Source of the DNA: Helicoverpa zea
Lineage: Eukaryota > Arthropoda > Insecta > Lepidoptera > Noctuidae
Direction: 5' to 3'
NCBI RefSeq assembly: GCF_022581195.2
Contig: NC_061456.1
Location: 2,978,501-3,042,500 of the forward strand
Length of the DNA stretch: 64,000 nt
Under the pieces are notes generated by a model that saw only the letters and a program-made list of their open reading frames with translations, searched no databases and was not told where the DNA came from. Both the position numbers and the translations under genes were made by a program. Below, in pieces: positions 1-15,000 of this stretch. Positions within the stretch are counted from its first letter, which is position 1, and each line of letters opens with the position of its first letter.

Positions 1-3000
1 ATGCTGGAGTTCTGGATAATATAATCCTAGAAATGATACTACTGATATGATTTAGCCAGAATTTGCGTACATAAATAAGTCTGTTATACTGTTTCGTGGT
101 GAAACGTAACGTAAACCTGTCTATTAATTGAGAACCATGGAAGATGCTTAGACATAGACTATACTCAATAAAACACAGATGCAAAATTTCTTCGAACTCA
201 ACCTTGTAGTCTTAATGATTGTAAAGCAACGTAATTTGGCACCTTCAGCTACAACATCACTTTTTAAAACTATGTACCTATTTGTTTATTATACTTGAGT
301 TAAATAGGTAAGCATATTAAAATTTTGTTTTAAAATGGCTATAAAATTTCCACAAACTCGTAACATTTAAAAATAGACAAACTAAAGACAAAGAAAGGAC
401 AAAATAAAAGAATTACAGACCAATAAAATGAAAGAAACAAATATTTAATTATTATTTGTAATTCCAATACCTTTTTAAAGTGAGTTGCAGTCAGAACCGC
501 CATGGTCAGAACTGTGAAGTCTTTTATTTTTATTAGATAATTTGGGAAAACCTATTTATTTTTAATAATCTATTCCAAAACCGTAAGTCGTTTCCTTTTA
601 CATACAAACAACAAATTCCACGATTTATAAAACCCACTGATTTTCGGGGAAAATCATACATTCCTTAAAATGGTGACTCATAGATACTCATAGTTTTTTT
701 TACGTTCGCTAAAAGAGATCATAAATTATCAAGCCATTAACATCGATTGCACAATCAAGATGTTACGTATAGTTTTAGCTAATAATAATAGCATCGAAAG
801 TGAATTTAAATCCGAACGTGATTTCGTTAGACGAGTAAGAAGAAAGCACTCAGAAACCCGCCTAGAATTGGCAAGCCGCATTAATTTTACAGCAAATCAA
901 GGATGTTTTAAAAAAAAAAAGAGCAATATTTCTCTTTTCCATATCAACGTAGATATTACGTTTATAGACAAGGTTCACAACTTGCTAAAATACCACCCAC
1001 AGGTATACGGGTAGTATGATAAAATGATAGCGATTCTATTTTCTATTTGAAATTGACATCTGTCAATGTCAATCTATGTTTTAGAGATCCCTCCCCAAAG
1101 ACAATAAACAAATGGAAGTATGTAAATGGTTCCTATCATGTCCTAAGTTTATGCCGAATCTTTCTTGACATTGTATTCCGCCTTCTGCTACAAAAAGTCA
1201 TCAGCCAGTGACGTTATCTGTACACTGAAAGGTTAAAAAAATCGTAACCACATTTCCTAATATTCATTCTACCTATATTTATAAAATGTCACGTACCTAG
1301 ACCTACTCACTTGTGACGTGAGTTATCATCACGTAGTCCCATCTGTATTTGCTTACTTTACCTAAGCTGTTAGCACTTACGTTTCGTGTTGTTAAATTAA
1401 ATCTTATCTATGACAAAACTCAAGGTTGAGGAAATTTTTGCGTTTCGTCGAACGAGTTGCCCGAAAAGAGGCAGCGAAGACGTTCTTAATTTAAACCTAC
1501 AGTACTGCGTACATAGCATAGCTTTGTCATATAGTACTGGGACACAATGTGTCAGGGTAGGGCTTAAAAGTTGAAGATAGTATTACAAAAGAGTTCCGTA
1601 GCAAGAGAAAAGTAATGAAATAAAATGAAGCTCAGTTTATCCCACAGTGCTGGCACTCACCGCCGCGTCATAAAACAGATAACGTATCAAATGAGACATA
1701 ACACTTCTCTGAACTAGAAATAAATGCATCCTTGAATCGATTGTCTAGATAAGACTTGATTAATAAACGGAACACTTATGTTTCACAATTTAATTGGATA
1801 TTTTAATATTTTCAAACTATTCTCTACTATATGAACCTACCCTCTATAACAAAGTAGTACTATGGTTGTATCTGCCTAGATACGATGTACCGAAAAGGTC
1901 CATACCATAGCACTGTTGTCCATTCATATTGTTCTGTCAGTGGCGCTACCCATCTATTGTTTAAACATGTCCAGAATATATTATTAGCAATGAAGCCTAT
2001 TTCAATTTTAATCCAACATCACTAGAGATTAATTTAAATGCAATAATAGTGCTATCAACATCCATTGTGACATTTAAGCATTTATTTATTAACTCCTAAC
2101 AAAGCGTAGCGTAGTATAAAATTAATAGACAACTACGCATTGTGCCGAATTTAATCTTATTCTAAAATCAAAATTCAAATCACGCGCGAACTTCGTATGA
2201 CAATAGAATATTATTCCCTAAAAGTAAAAAAAAAATAGAGGATTCTCTTCATACCTGCACGTAGCACAAGGTTGTTGACCCTTTTTTATGTAGTCTCTGA
2301 TACTGAGTCCAATTAATGTTACACCGCCTTTGGGATCTGAATATAGAGTGGAACAAAGAGTTTTCATTAATCAAGAGGATGTATAGCAGAATCCGCTTTA
2401 TTATTTCGTGTACGAACTAAACTTCAATTTAACAACTTGTACAATGAGAAAGCAACTCATAAAAATGTAACGCTGTCTAAACCACATTAAGTTATCCATT
2501 AAAATGTATTGTACAATGTAATATGACCTTTTCTTAGAATCCTTGGAGGTTATACTCTTATTTAACCTGGCTGTTACTCTGCCCTTGATCTGAGAGAAAA
2601 AGGAAAGATAAAAAGGCATTATCCGCGTATCATCCCACGCCGGTCCACAGTCGTTAACGTCGTGACTCGGGAGGGTTACTAGTACTTAGTATAGTATAGA
2701 CAAAGGACCGACCCCCTCTGTACTTAAAATAAACTTATGTGCTAAGTATCGCCGGAGCTGTTAAGATTGATGTATTTCTCACAAGTCAACTCTTTTTTGC
2801 CTTGTTAGGCAGGATCATGAGTTCATGACAGTACGTTTCGGAGTTGTTATCTTATAGACTCAGATTAGACGCTGATAAAATAGCTTATCTTGATGACTGA
2901 ATAAAGTTATCTGATGCCTGAAAAATACAGAACCAATAACAATTTGTTAAATTTTCTTTTATTATCTACTGCCATTGTAGTCTACCTTGCAAATTAAGTG

Positions 3001-6000
3001 TACCTAAGTATTAATAATAAACATAATTGAGGAAATTGCAGGAAGCAAACGTGACAAGTCCTTGTGATAACAGCACAGCATTAGCAAGCAATTAATTATT
3101 CAATACCTACGTGCTCCAAATTGAGGACGAATGCACATCCTTATTTGGAGGATTTATTAGTTGCTAATTCCTCTTTATTTACATTTCCTTACTAGCTGAT
3201 AGTTGTCCTAGAAACCTTTGATACGACACTTCGTCTGAATTCCCCGCTTTTAATGTGTTTGAGACACGTTCATGATGATTAATGCAATTAAGATAAGACA
3301 TTTTGTCGGAAATGTAAACATATTTCAACGTAACATCGAGATATTCGTAAATATTTATCTCTGGTCTGTGACCTGTTGAATAATTATACGATTTATAATT
3401 TGTTGTAAAAAAACTTCCATACAGTAAATATTTATTAGCAGGATGCCCCTTCTAATGAAATTTCTGTCCTAATAATATTACCCAGTAGCGTCGCAATTTA
3501 CGTGTTCTTGAGACAAATTGATCAGTTTAAAAAACTATTAAGTAAATCGTCGTCTATTGTCCCTGCGTTTGACAAAGAACTTGCTCCGAGGAGAAACCCA
3601 TAAAAGACAAATCCCTTTAACGGCATTTTGTTCAGAAGCCACAGAGTGACACAACACAGGGAAAGTGTATGGTGCCTTTGATGTTAAATAGCTGAAGACT
3701 AAGCCTATTGTCACTCAGTCACTCGGCAACAATAACTAAATGCTTATCATAATCACGATTTATTTTGTTGAATAAAGATAAAACTAATCATGGTGATTTC
3801 ATTACATGTCAATGACAGCAAAACGTAACAAAACAGTTTCTGCTGATTATTTTACAAGCTCGAGCCATTACACTCGTGAGACATATTTTTAAACAACGCA
3901 TTGCACACAAAAGTAATTACACACTTCTTTCGTATCTACACATTAAACCGAACTTATTTCGAGTGTGGCAACACTGTCGTAAGTTTGGTAATGGCATGAT
4001 GATTATCTGATGCTAATGACTTAACGCGAATTGAGTTTGCAAGCGTAATAGAGTATGACATAATTGGATAGACCTGGTATTGCAAGTTGGACAGTACAAA
4101 TGTAATAACAAAACTATTATCATCAACTATGCAGAACATTTTGAACTGCCCCAAGGTGAATTACGAAAAGTGCACATCTCAAATTGGCAACTCGCGAAAT
4201 GGTCCAAACATCAGCATAGCCACAACCAATGTTATTATTTCCGTAATTAAATTAAGACTCGAAGAAAAGCAATGATTAATTTGCAGCACAATAACTGCGT
4301 CTACTAAACATTGCGGAGTACAACCATTGTTTTAAAATAAACTATGGACATGAACTTACCATGCCGTGACCAGGCATGAAGCAATGGCAAGATCTTCCGC
4401 ATGCAGACAATGCGTTAATAAAAACTTAGCCTATGTATGCTAAACACAGTTATAATTTATCGTGATAGTTTCCAGGAAATTGTACGAAGGTATTATGTCT
4501 GCATGTTAATGTGAAAGTGTCAAGACAATGTACTTTCGCCGGCTTCCACATTAGCATGCGAATAATCTTGGGTGTAAAGAACTGTGGACGCGGGACATTG
4601 AAAGTGGCTGCGTGGCTAGGCCTAATGGCGCGGGAAATGAATAGGCTCAACTGAGCTCAATGTACTGGTACTTGCCAGTACTTAAGGAACGCTTAGCTAT
4701 GTACAGCATTTTTAGACGAAGAGCCATAAGTAATTAAGGTAGAACTTATTAACGCCAGTAAAGAAAATCATCCTGAAGTGAGTGAAGAGTAACAAGCATC
4801 CTTTGAAACATTCAAGTTTGTGATACTCGAAGCCAGCGTAAAAAATGTTCAAAGACAATCCGTAAACCGTTTAACAGCGTAGCAAACTCACTTACAATAC
4901 GTCCATTATAATGAGTATGACTGTGTATGATAAAAGTTAATTTTGCAAACCAAAGTTGCGAGTATTGCAATATGTATTCTTTATTGGCAGCCATACGTGC
5001 GCGCGCAATAACTTCCACGCGTTACAAAATAAAATAATCTTGCAACACACATCGTTATGCTTAGAAATAATGTAGGTGAATGGGAAAAATTGTCTAAACT
5101 AATGATAAACTATGTTTCCTATTAGGTTTCGTATAGTTTGCATGTGATAATCAATTTCGTAACGATACGTGAGGAGAGGAAGCAGACGCATTGAATTAAT
5201 TCAGATTATTTGCATTTTTTCTCTGCGATTAGTCATAGATAATCGTGTCGTGAAATGAGGAAACGATTATTTCTAATTAAATCACTTTTAAATTGTCCTT
5301 TATTTTCTAAGCTCGACAGCAGGTCCATTTTGTCCATGCATGTCTACCATAGGTCTCCTGTCATGTGTTCGATGTTCCATTTTAAGGGGGAGTTACCTTG
5401 TCTCTAAAACAGAAGGGTAGCTCCTAATACCTTAGGCTTAAACTGTCATAGGTTCACGCCATCACGTTTAAGCCTAACGGCAGTACGCGTGTTTACGCAA
5501 CATAAAATTACTTCAGTCAGACATCGTATATTTTTATTCACTCGTACGCACATTACACAAGCAAGTACATTGTGTATAACAAAAAGCAGTCAGTAATAAA
5601 AATCGAAAGTTTTCACAATGTTTATTAGAAGTACATTACGACAGTCCGGCCTATATTCTCCCGATAAACTTAGGAGTGGTGCAATCGAATAAGGTCACAA
5701 ATTACCGAACCATCGGTTTTAAGAACATTCGCGCCATTAATCTAGTTACAATGTTCAAATGTTTGTGAGTGTGTGCTATTTAGATATTTTAGTCGATTAT
5801 TTTAATGAACGGGCAGTTTTCATTAATGATAAATGAGTAAGATGAGAGAAATGGACCTCGTGATTACTCGGTCTTTAGGAATGGGAAGTTACTTATCTTC
5901 ACATAAATATAATATTCTTCAGAAGTAACAGTTGTTTTTAGTCCCGAATTTCCTAATTTTGAACAATCCGTCAAGATTGAGACTTTGTAGAACAATAAAA

Positions 6001-9000
6001 TTAAGCTAGCTGTAAACAAACGGCTGAATCTGAATCCACAGACTATGCTATTCATTGAACAATATTTCAAGTCTATCCAAATTCCTTCTAACGTTGAAAT
6101 GAGTTTATAAACTGCCTCTTTTCTAAAACTAACATTCCCAATTCTGAGAACAATCGGCCATGCTTTCAGAATTTTCCTACGTTACGTCAATAAATCAGGC
6201 ACGTTTTGTTAGACAATATATTTGTTGTAAACAGACACTTTAGCGTTATTTATACGTTATACAATTATGATAAAACGATTATCTAGGAGGAAATGTGATA
6301 CGGCCACGTTTCTCCACTGCCGTTGAGTGCATACTTGGATTTTGAAGAATTGCTAAGTGTTTACGCGTTATAGGTATACACTAAGTAATTCTAAGCGTCA
6401 TTGGAAAATATTTATTGGAAGATTTGCTTCTATTTGATGAGTAAGTGTTTTGTGTCACATTTTCATATCAATCGGCACCGTTTTTATTATTTTTAAGAAG
6501 CTTTCCGGCTTTGTCATGGTAGGTAGATAAATGGTTTGAATCCGGTGGATCTTTGGAGTTGTTTACGTCAATGGTGTGAATAGATTAAATTTCCACTTAT
6601 ATGCTACTAAATTGGAAATCAACTCACCTATTTAGAATTTCCCGGCAAAAAATGAAAGCTTCATCAATCATCAATTTCCTTGACTTCCATAGACAACTGA
6701 AAAACAAACAAAATATTTCTAGCTATGTACACCACGTCTAATTTTAGCGTCTTTGCAGCCATATTCTTTCAACCTGCAAGTGAACAGGCATAAAGCATAG
6801 CATTCACGCGGCAAAGTCCTCCTTTGTGCTACTAATCCGTCACATTGTAGACGAAGCGGACAATACCGCATTTTCAAGTACACCAGGCCAAGGAAACAAG
6901 AAAGTAATCTGCATTGTCAATGTTAGCAAAAGCAGACATATTTGCATTCACTTATGTATTTTTATATTTTTATGCACGTAAATCGACAGGGCGCCAACAT
7001 TTTGTCTCTTGATTTTATCTTCGTTTCTCTCACTTGAGGAAGAAAATTATGTTGTCTTTTCCCCAATACACACTCGAATTTATTACCTGTAATGATTTTT
7101 ACTATGCTTTTAAATTGTTGGTTTTTATTTCGCACATACATTCTTGTTGGACGCGACATGCAAATATACTTTCGGCATGTCAAAGCTTGTCTTTAAGGAA
7201 GTAAATATGCATTGTTTGTAGAAACATACTTTATATTGACAGTGTAATGAGTGTCGGGTTTCTGTACAAGGTTTTTTATTACTGGCCGTTGTGAATAATT
7301 GTGATTTTGTGATTAATGTTGCGGCAATGTTGGTATCGGAGTACAACCTTGTTTAGGAACTTATTGCAGGAAAGGGAAATTGGGGTGAAATTAAATTCTC
7401 ATTTGGAAAGAAGTTCGATTGTAATTTCTTTTTAATTTATTTTATTGTTGTTGTGTTACAATTCTTTGTGAACTTTCATAATAGATACTTTTTTATCGAC
7501 AATGTTCTTTTGCTAGGCTTTTAAACAGAAATCGATCTAAAAGACACACGACGTCAGAAAGATACTGCAATCTCAATACTAAAGTATATTAAAAATTTTC
7601 ATCCACAAACAAAACTATAGATTTAAGCTTTGTTTAAGCGAATAAAAATACCTTCATAAAACAACAAAATGCATATTAATTTAATTGCAAGCGAAACCAC
7701 TTGGTTCCAGTTCCAGGTGACATTTAAAAAAACATAAAGATAGATCCACTAGCCAGCTGTAGTTAACAGCTGCCTCAACTCTTTGTGACTTTGCCTTCTA
7801 CGAAAAAAGAAAAAAAGGAACCAAACCTCCGAGCGATTACCTTTTAGAAAAGGTACCTTCGGGACGCACCTTCATACCTCACTATTTTTTGTAGATAGTC
7901 CCGTCCAAAGCCATTATGGCCGGCACATTTGATGTTGAAAAAAGTCAGACTTATTTTAAAGTAATGTAGACTTGGAATGTTAATTACTGTACTGATTCTA
8001 AGGCTCTTTAACTACGAGGACGAAGTACTTTCTTGTTCACCTTTTAAACGTTTTCAATATGTCAGAATAATGTTTGAGATGACGTCTGCTATATGAAAAT
8101 TAAGTCACATAATGTTATGATATAATATCTATACCTAATGCACTTACATATTCTCATACATATCTAAATTTTATTTAAATTCTGTCTACTACTTTGAATT
8201 TCTCTCATAATATGTTAAAAAAATATTCAACCCCGGAAAACCTTAGTCTTTGGGTCACACACACACACATCTTCCGTACGGAAGTAGAAGCTGCAATGCG
8301 TATGAATGAATTTCTAATGCTGTAACTTCAATCTAAAAATATATTATTGTAATATTCCTAAATATAAAAACAATTTTTTGGCATTTTTTTTAGTTTGGCA
8401 TAACGATTTCATAAGTCAGTGGTCTGTTTCAATAAAGTAATGAACACAAGTGGTAAGAAGGACGTGAGGTTTTCAATTAGTACGAATCGAAAACGGAAGA
8501 TAAGAGTTGATAAGACTGTTAATAGCTCATTATCCCATCTTTCATGTTGGAAAAATATTATGCCTCATCAAAATATATTAAAACATACAAAAGCAGTTAA
8601 TTTTGTAACACCGAAAACCGTAACGGAATGCGGTAATGATGTTAGCAAATGTGTACATTGCATTCCGTTCCACGCATACATTGTAATTAAACGTTTCAGT
8701 GGCAAGAATACTGTTGTAATAGAGATAGACTGTTCTTTACTATTTTTAATTGCTTTTTTTTTATTAACATTGCCTCAAAAGCAAACATGTGACGTTTCTT
8801 TTAGAGGTGTGCCAAGTGACAGATTATACGTCATAGACAATAAATTATATCGACATTGTAGACAAACAAATGGCTCGCAAATCTTATCGTGACAACAAAC
8901 ACAAACTAAATTACCTACTTTCACGCATCTCGGTTATAATTACTAAGCATTTCTTTTCTACCAGTGAAAGTGCGACTCGCTTCTGTGAACAGTTTAATTT

Positions 9001-12000
9001 TTATCATTGATCGTGATCATATATTCGGATATTCATTTCAAACAGTTGACCAGTACAAGGTCCTTAAAATGTTTCATAAAATAAACAGCACAAAAGTCAC
9101 AATGGTGGCTTAAAATCTTCAGATACCAACCATTAACGTCGTTGAATCTGTTGCTGTAGATTTTATCAGAAATAAAATAAATAAATATTAGTATGTAATG
9201 ACTATAATAAGAATAAATAAGAAGCTGTGGGACAATGAATACACCGATGATGATGACAAAATAAATATAAAGCCATCAAACTTAATAACTTAGTAGGTAG
9301 TAAGATTTTTTGCGGCAAAGTTTAATAAAGATAATAAATGTGTACGTGAGAAGTGAATAGTATTTCTGTAATAAAATCCATAACATTCGCAGCGGCATAT
9401 CTTTAAATCGCACCTTTCATATTTATTATGGATGACGCATCATTTCATGTATAAGTAATATTCACTAGCACAAAGCGAATTCGTGTCAGAATCTCTTAAA
9501 TTACTTGCAGTTGGAACACGACAAAAAAGGTTGACCACAAAAAGATTGCAGAGCATAAATGAACAGGACTGCACTTTGGATGTGCAATTGCAATGTCATT
9601 TACGGCTTTGTGATCAAAACGAAAATTAACTGCCTTTATAACTGTGAGATTGAAAGTTCCCTACCTAAAGAAAAATGTCTATGACTTTGATTCCAATAAA
9701 ATGGAATTCAAAATTAGAACATAAAAAACAATCCTAAATAACGTTCCATTTATAAATCTCAGTCGACACTATACTCGGGCTAAAACCTCATAAACGCTGC
9801 ATTCAAATTCAAATGAACGCTGCACAACCGAGTAATGAATCAACATTTCTCACGACCTTCCCGGTTGATCGACCAAGTCTATCATTGTACGGCATAATCT
9901 GTTGCGTAACCGATGCGGGCATGCCTACGTACCGTTATCTGTAATGCAATGCATACTATTCATACAGGCACCCACAGCTTGTACAAGTTAAGCTGGATAT
10001 CAGCTTGTTTTGTGGGCAGGGATTAGGTAGGCAGCTGGTTTTTAACGTGGCATACATAATAAACATTTTAACTTCCAACATTGAAAACGCAGAACAGTTA
10101 AACGTTAAAAAGGGAACAAAATATGAAAGCCGAAAATAGATTTGACCGATCTGATGCTTTCTGTTTGGAGCGAAAGACATTTCTATCGATTGTAGAGCAT
10201 ACGGCTGTCAAAATTGACAAGATCTCCGGCCAGTCTGCCTATGATAGAACAAATGAGTCTGAATTCATTTAAAAGCAGCTCCCATAATTATGGGCCGGTG
10301 TTTGGTAGGAGCATCGGCATCGTATCGAACGTTACTCGTCCCGACAAACCAGTTCTTCAACACGTGTACATTCGACACCGAATCGTGACTGCCGCTTTAT
10401 TGCTTATGTGCACCTCTGGGCTGAACCGTTGCCTGTTTGTCCAACAAATCTTGCCTCACTTTTACATCAATATTACCATTTAAGGCTCATTCACGAAGAT
10501 TTTCTCAAGTGGAAGCTGTGTTTTTGCTTTCGCTTTAACTCATAACCTCTATCAGATGTGACCACAAAAATAGGTGTACTATGTAGCCATATTTTTCTAA
10601 TGGACAGTTCCTGTGTACGCTCGTTTAATGGATACGAAGGCCTTCCTTTTTCTCATCCTTATCCCAATTCCCAATGCACTAGGTGTGTTATTTTTTTGCT
10701 ATAGGTACTGAATCACCACAAGTACGTAATCCATTTGCTAAACGTTTTGCATTTGCCACACATTATATATTATATATATTATGAATTCAAAAGCATTATC
10801 ATTTTTATCGCTATTAAAGCGGATCATGGTACAAAAGCTAGATGATATTGGAGAAATGATAAAACGTCTATCAAAGAAAGGAGTTTTAAATCCATCTGAG
10901 CTGTGTCAATCAATCAGTATGGCGCGGCAGTTGATTGCGAGAATCAACGGAATACTTCTGTTAATGGGTTAAATTGCTTAATGCCGGGGTCGCGGGTCAG
11001 CACGTTATCTAATAAGAAGGGAATTCGCAGCTCACTGTCGAGAAAGTTCAGTACTGTAAGATATTGAAGATGATTTTCTTTTCTTAATCATCACACAGGG
11101 CTTCGGGAATGCCTCTGATTGTGCACCTGCATGCCTGTAACAGACAATAGAAAGAGACTGAATAGTTAGATAACGGAAATAGTGGAGAACAATTATGAAA
11201 TGGTAACATTTTCTTCTGAAGAATGTGTCTATCGGGATTTTTCCTTTTGTTTTGTTTACATAATCCCCACTGAATACAAATACCTACAGTTATTTTATTT
11301 GCTATTGAACTTATCATTCCACAGTTTATTTACTCTGAAGCCATAAATACCTGTAACGATAAAAAATAACTCTTTTTACATGTCATGGTCTTCGTCACAT
11401 TGAGCAACTCTCAAGAGATTCAATCAGACGGCATCGATTTCGGGATCGTCGGAGTTTGCATACAATAAGCATTACCATCTCTTTTAAAATCTCGTTCTGC
11501 ACTGAAACACGATGTAAAGAGGTACGTTGTGTTGCAAGAACGACCGGTATTTTAATTGTACCGACTTCGTTGTTGAGTTTTATTGAATTATTACGCACAC
11601 TAACTAGCTGTTGCGTTTCACCAACATCCTATGTTATGTACTCTGATTGTCCTTATCGAGCCCGGTCCAATAATTTAAAAGTGGAAATAAAATCCATTGG
11701 AATACCAGATTAATTTACGAGTTTAATAAACAACAGGGAACAGAAGTAGGCATCCGAACAAGAAAAGCTGTTCCAATAAGCTGATGATGTACCTAATCAT
11801 TATACAGTCAGGGCCACGGTCATTAATCAAAAGTCTTACCAATTTCTATAATAAATAGTTATCAGAACAGACAAACTAGGAGAAATATTTTCTCCGGTAG
11901 ATATAACAAACAGTAAAGCAATGCGGCGTGCCCGCATGAAGAGGAAATAATTTATGGTTAGCTTTTTGAAATTCCACGAAATACGTTGGTGGTATTTGGG

Positions 12001-15000
12001 TCTATGGTTCTAAAAGATTTGTTTACTGGTGTGTGATGATCAGTGAAATACTTTGGATAGTGGTTGTCTTGGAAATAAAGAAACGAATCATGAAGTTAAC
12101 TAGATTTATGAAATAATAAGTCATGAAAAAGATTGCAAAAAAAGATTTATACGAGATACCTACACAACTTTCATCAAGCCTTTGTGTTTTCAAATCACAC
12201 ATCGCTTCCAACATTGATTAAGCGTTTTCAGGTCAAAGAAAGCAAAACGATTAATTGTATTATTTCTCTTTAGATTTACTGCCGTGGACAGAAATATGAA
12301 TGGACGATGACAGTTCAGAAGCGGTTGAGGCCTTTGTAAACATTCATATCGTTTATGAGTCACATAAACAAAATAACATCGCCATAATGACACAAGCTGA
12401 ACACAATTTATAACATTATTTCTCAATGACTATTTCATTATCAGCGGTCAGCTTTTTCTACGTTCTAATGATTCCAATAAAAGCCGCAACAGAACTTGGA
12501 ATGGAATAGATCAGGTGGTTATAAAATAAATAAAGTTAAATCTCATTACCTACAAGACACAGATACAGTTTTTTGCAGAAAAACACGAATTACGATAATT
12601 AGAGAGAAAAAAGAATGACGGATTGCTGCTTCACGATACTTAACTTTAATTCATCGGAGTATCCGTACTTTTTTGTAAAACGCATAAATTCCTTGATCAT
12701 CTCCAGTTACCACAATGTTCATGTAGGAACCATCCATGACCAGTCATGACCATGTCAGGGAAACCGGTCCAAGACCTGAGCGATTTACTGAATAGAAGAT
12801 ATTGCAGTTGCAGGTGATGTATTATGTACAATTTACAATGCATTAGATGGTATAAATACTGGTCTTGATACTCGTTTACTTTGTAATGACATAAAAACTT
12901 CTTTGTGAGAATCTGTTTGCTAAGAGGTTCCTGAACTTCGTGGCGATGACCAGAATAATGCTTCTATTAATAAAGGGTGTAAAGGGATTAAAAGGCAGAA
13001 GTGTGTCAGTTGTTTTGAAAACTGGTTTATATTCTGAAAATGATGTCACCAAATTAAATATACCATTACAAAGAGATATTTTAAGGGCAGATAAGATCAC
13101 CCTCCTCGTTGTAAATATAGGATCCGATCTCTGTAGATCTTCTCTTATTCCATGGAATTTATGAATAACTGAAAAAGAATCGTGAAATAAAGCATCTCCA
13201 TTTGTCATTGAAAGACAAGAGTCGATAAAGTTTCCAGGACAGGATATGGTTGGCCATAAAACGGTATATAAATGAATAATTTTCCGCACCGATCATCGAA
13301 GAAAAATCGTTCGATTGATCGATAATTCTCTGCTGTACCTATGTGGTATGGTTCTGTATAAGGTGTTTACACTCGAGTTGCTTTACAAAGATATGAAGTA
13401 ATAGCGTTGTTTATTTATTGCTTTATGTTAAGGTTTATTTTGGCGTGATTTGTTAGCAGAGTATGTTTGTTTTTAAGTAACGGTTAGCGCCTGGGCTGCG
13501 TGACGGGTACCGCACTCATTTTCATTATGGAAGCCGGGCATGCACATTGCATTCCTGCTTCACAATCCCAATAGGTACTAGCTTATTGTTCGGACGTTGG
13601 ATCATTGCTTTATTATTCCATATTTTCTTAGCCATGGAAAAGAGCAGGGAAATTATATTAGTCTTTGCCTATAGTGGTTTTCAAGACTTCTTCCTTGATC
13701 TTTCTCCCAATGTCTTTCTCAAAGTAGGTTCTCACATTCATTTGCACAAATGCGCAGAGACTAGAAATACAAATTAGACTTCAAACAAGAAATACAAAGA
13801 GAGTCCATTATTTTATGCGTTAGCGAAAGGTTCAATAGACCATAAACATATTACAGTTTCCCAGTATCTTCATAACTTCGAACTCGAACAATATCATTCA
13901 GTGTTCAACTAAACTAAACTAACGGCGCGTATAAGTTCACCTTCTTTATTTGACTCATACTCATTACTCATTACCCGAAGCAAGTCGTTGCTGATTTGGT
14001 CATAAAAATAACCTAACAAAAACTTCTTGGCGCCAACTGCCGTACCAAGATGGCGGCAACAAAAGAAAATCGTAAGAAGTTTATATTAATAGGCATTACT
14101 TTTTTACGTTAGTTATCGCAATGCTTTTGTAATATTCGTGTTGGTTGTTAGCTCGGTAAATAGATAAAAGATTCCGTGATTGTAGTGTTACAGCTGGGTA
14201 ATCGCAAAATTGGATGATTTGCGGTTTATTGCTGTTTTTTACCTGAAATTGTTGACTAGCCGTTCTGTGATTATGGGTTTGGTGTTTACTGGTCGTATCT
14301 TTATCTTGTAAATACGGACGACAAGCACTCCAACGTAGTTCTGTAAATATTTCTAAACAGTCGGTAGCTTTGGAGTTTTTATCAAAGTTCTGGAATAGGA
14401 GCGTATTGAAGCATTCCTATTTTTATCAGTTAGCTATACTTGTATATAGTTGATTAACTCCTACGTACTCGTTAAATTTTGTTCTCTAACATTACGTGGG
14501 AAGTTATTAAATTCTTTTTTGGTCCAACAATGAGAGGAAAACACCTTTCATCCTAACCACGTGCTAAAAAGGTATCAGGTGGTAGACATTATTGATTTTG
14601 AATGCCCAAATGTTTCTATTGAGATATAATAAATACAACAGACAGAGTAGTTTAATTGATATCGTACATAGAATACCAATAGATATTCTATCTAATTATG
14701 TAGAGCTAACATCATATTTACTCCATTTGAGTAGGTGTGGCGATAGTCAGATTCTTTCAGAAGTGTGAAACAAAACCATTTAACGAGTGACGTTCTATCC
14801 AAAAATAAGTAGGTAAGATTTCCTTTTTTGATATAAGTAAGTGCTTATCAAACAACAAATGCATCAATGTTTACTCCGTCATTTTCACGAATTTATCAAT
14901 TGCTGCGAATTCTGTTATCGAGTGATACCGAGATAAACATTCGAGTACTCGAGTCAGTGGTCCGATGATAATCATCTGTATTATTTTGTTGTTATCTGAT

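Noticed and set aside
8440..8892. Open frame of about 150 codons on the plus strand
   Set aside because: No family resemblance, no splice or promoter context and AT-driven composition (Lys, Asn, Ile-rich). Most likely chance, though long for such DNA.
10781..10972. 63-codon frame with a helix-like product
   Set aside because: Short, flanked by TA-rich sequence, no homology recognised and no neighbouring exon.
12876..13289. 137-codon minus-strand frame overlapping a 74-codon plus-strand frame
   Set aside because: Neither product resembles a family I know, and open frames on both strands suggest local composition rather than coding. A fossil insertion remains possible.
14051..14072. ATGGCGGC in good start context followed by a GTAAGA donor, a possible 5' exon for the RhoU-like gene
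   Set aside because: It encodes no GTPase motif and nothing links it to 29076. AAGATGGCGGC also resembles a YY1/Pho-type site, but a single match is weak.
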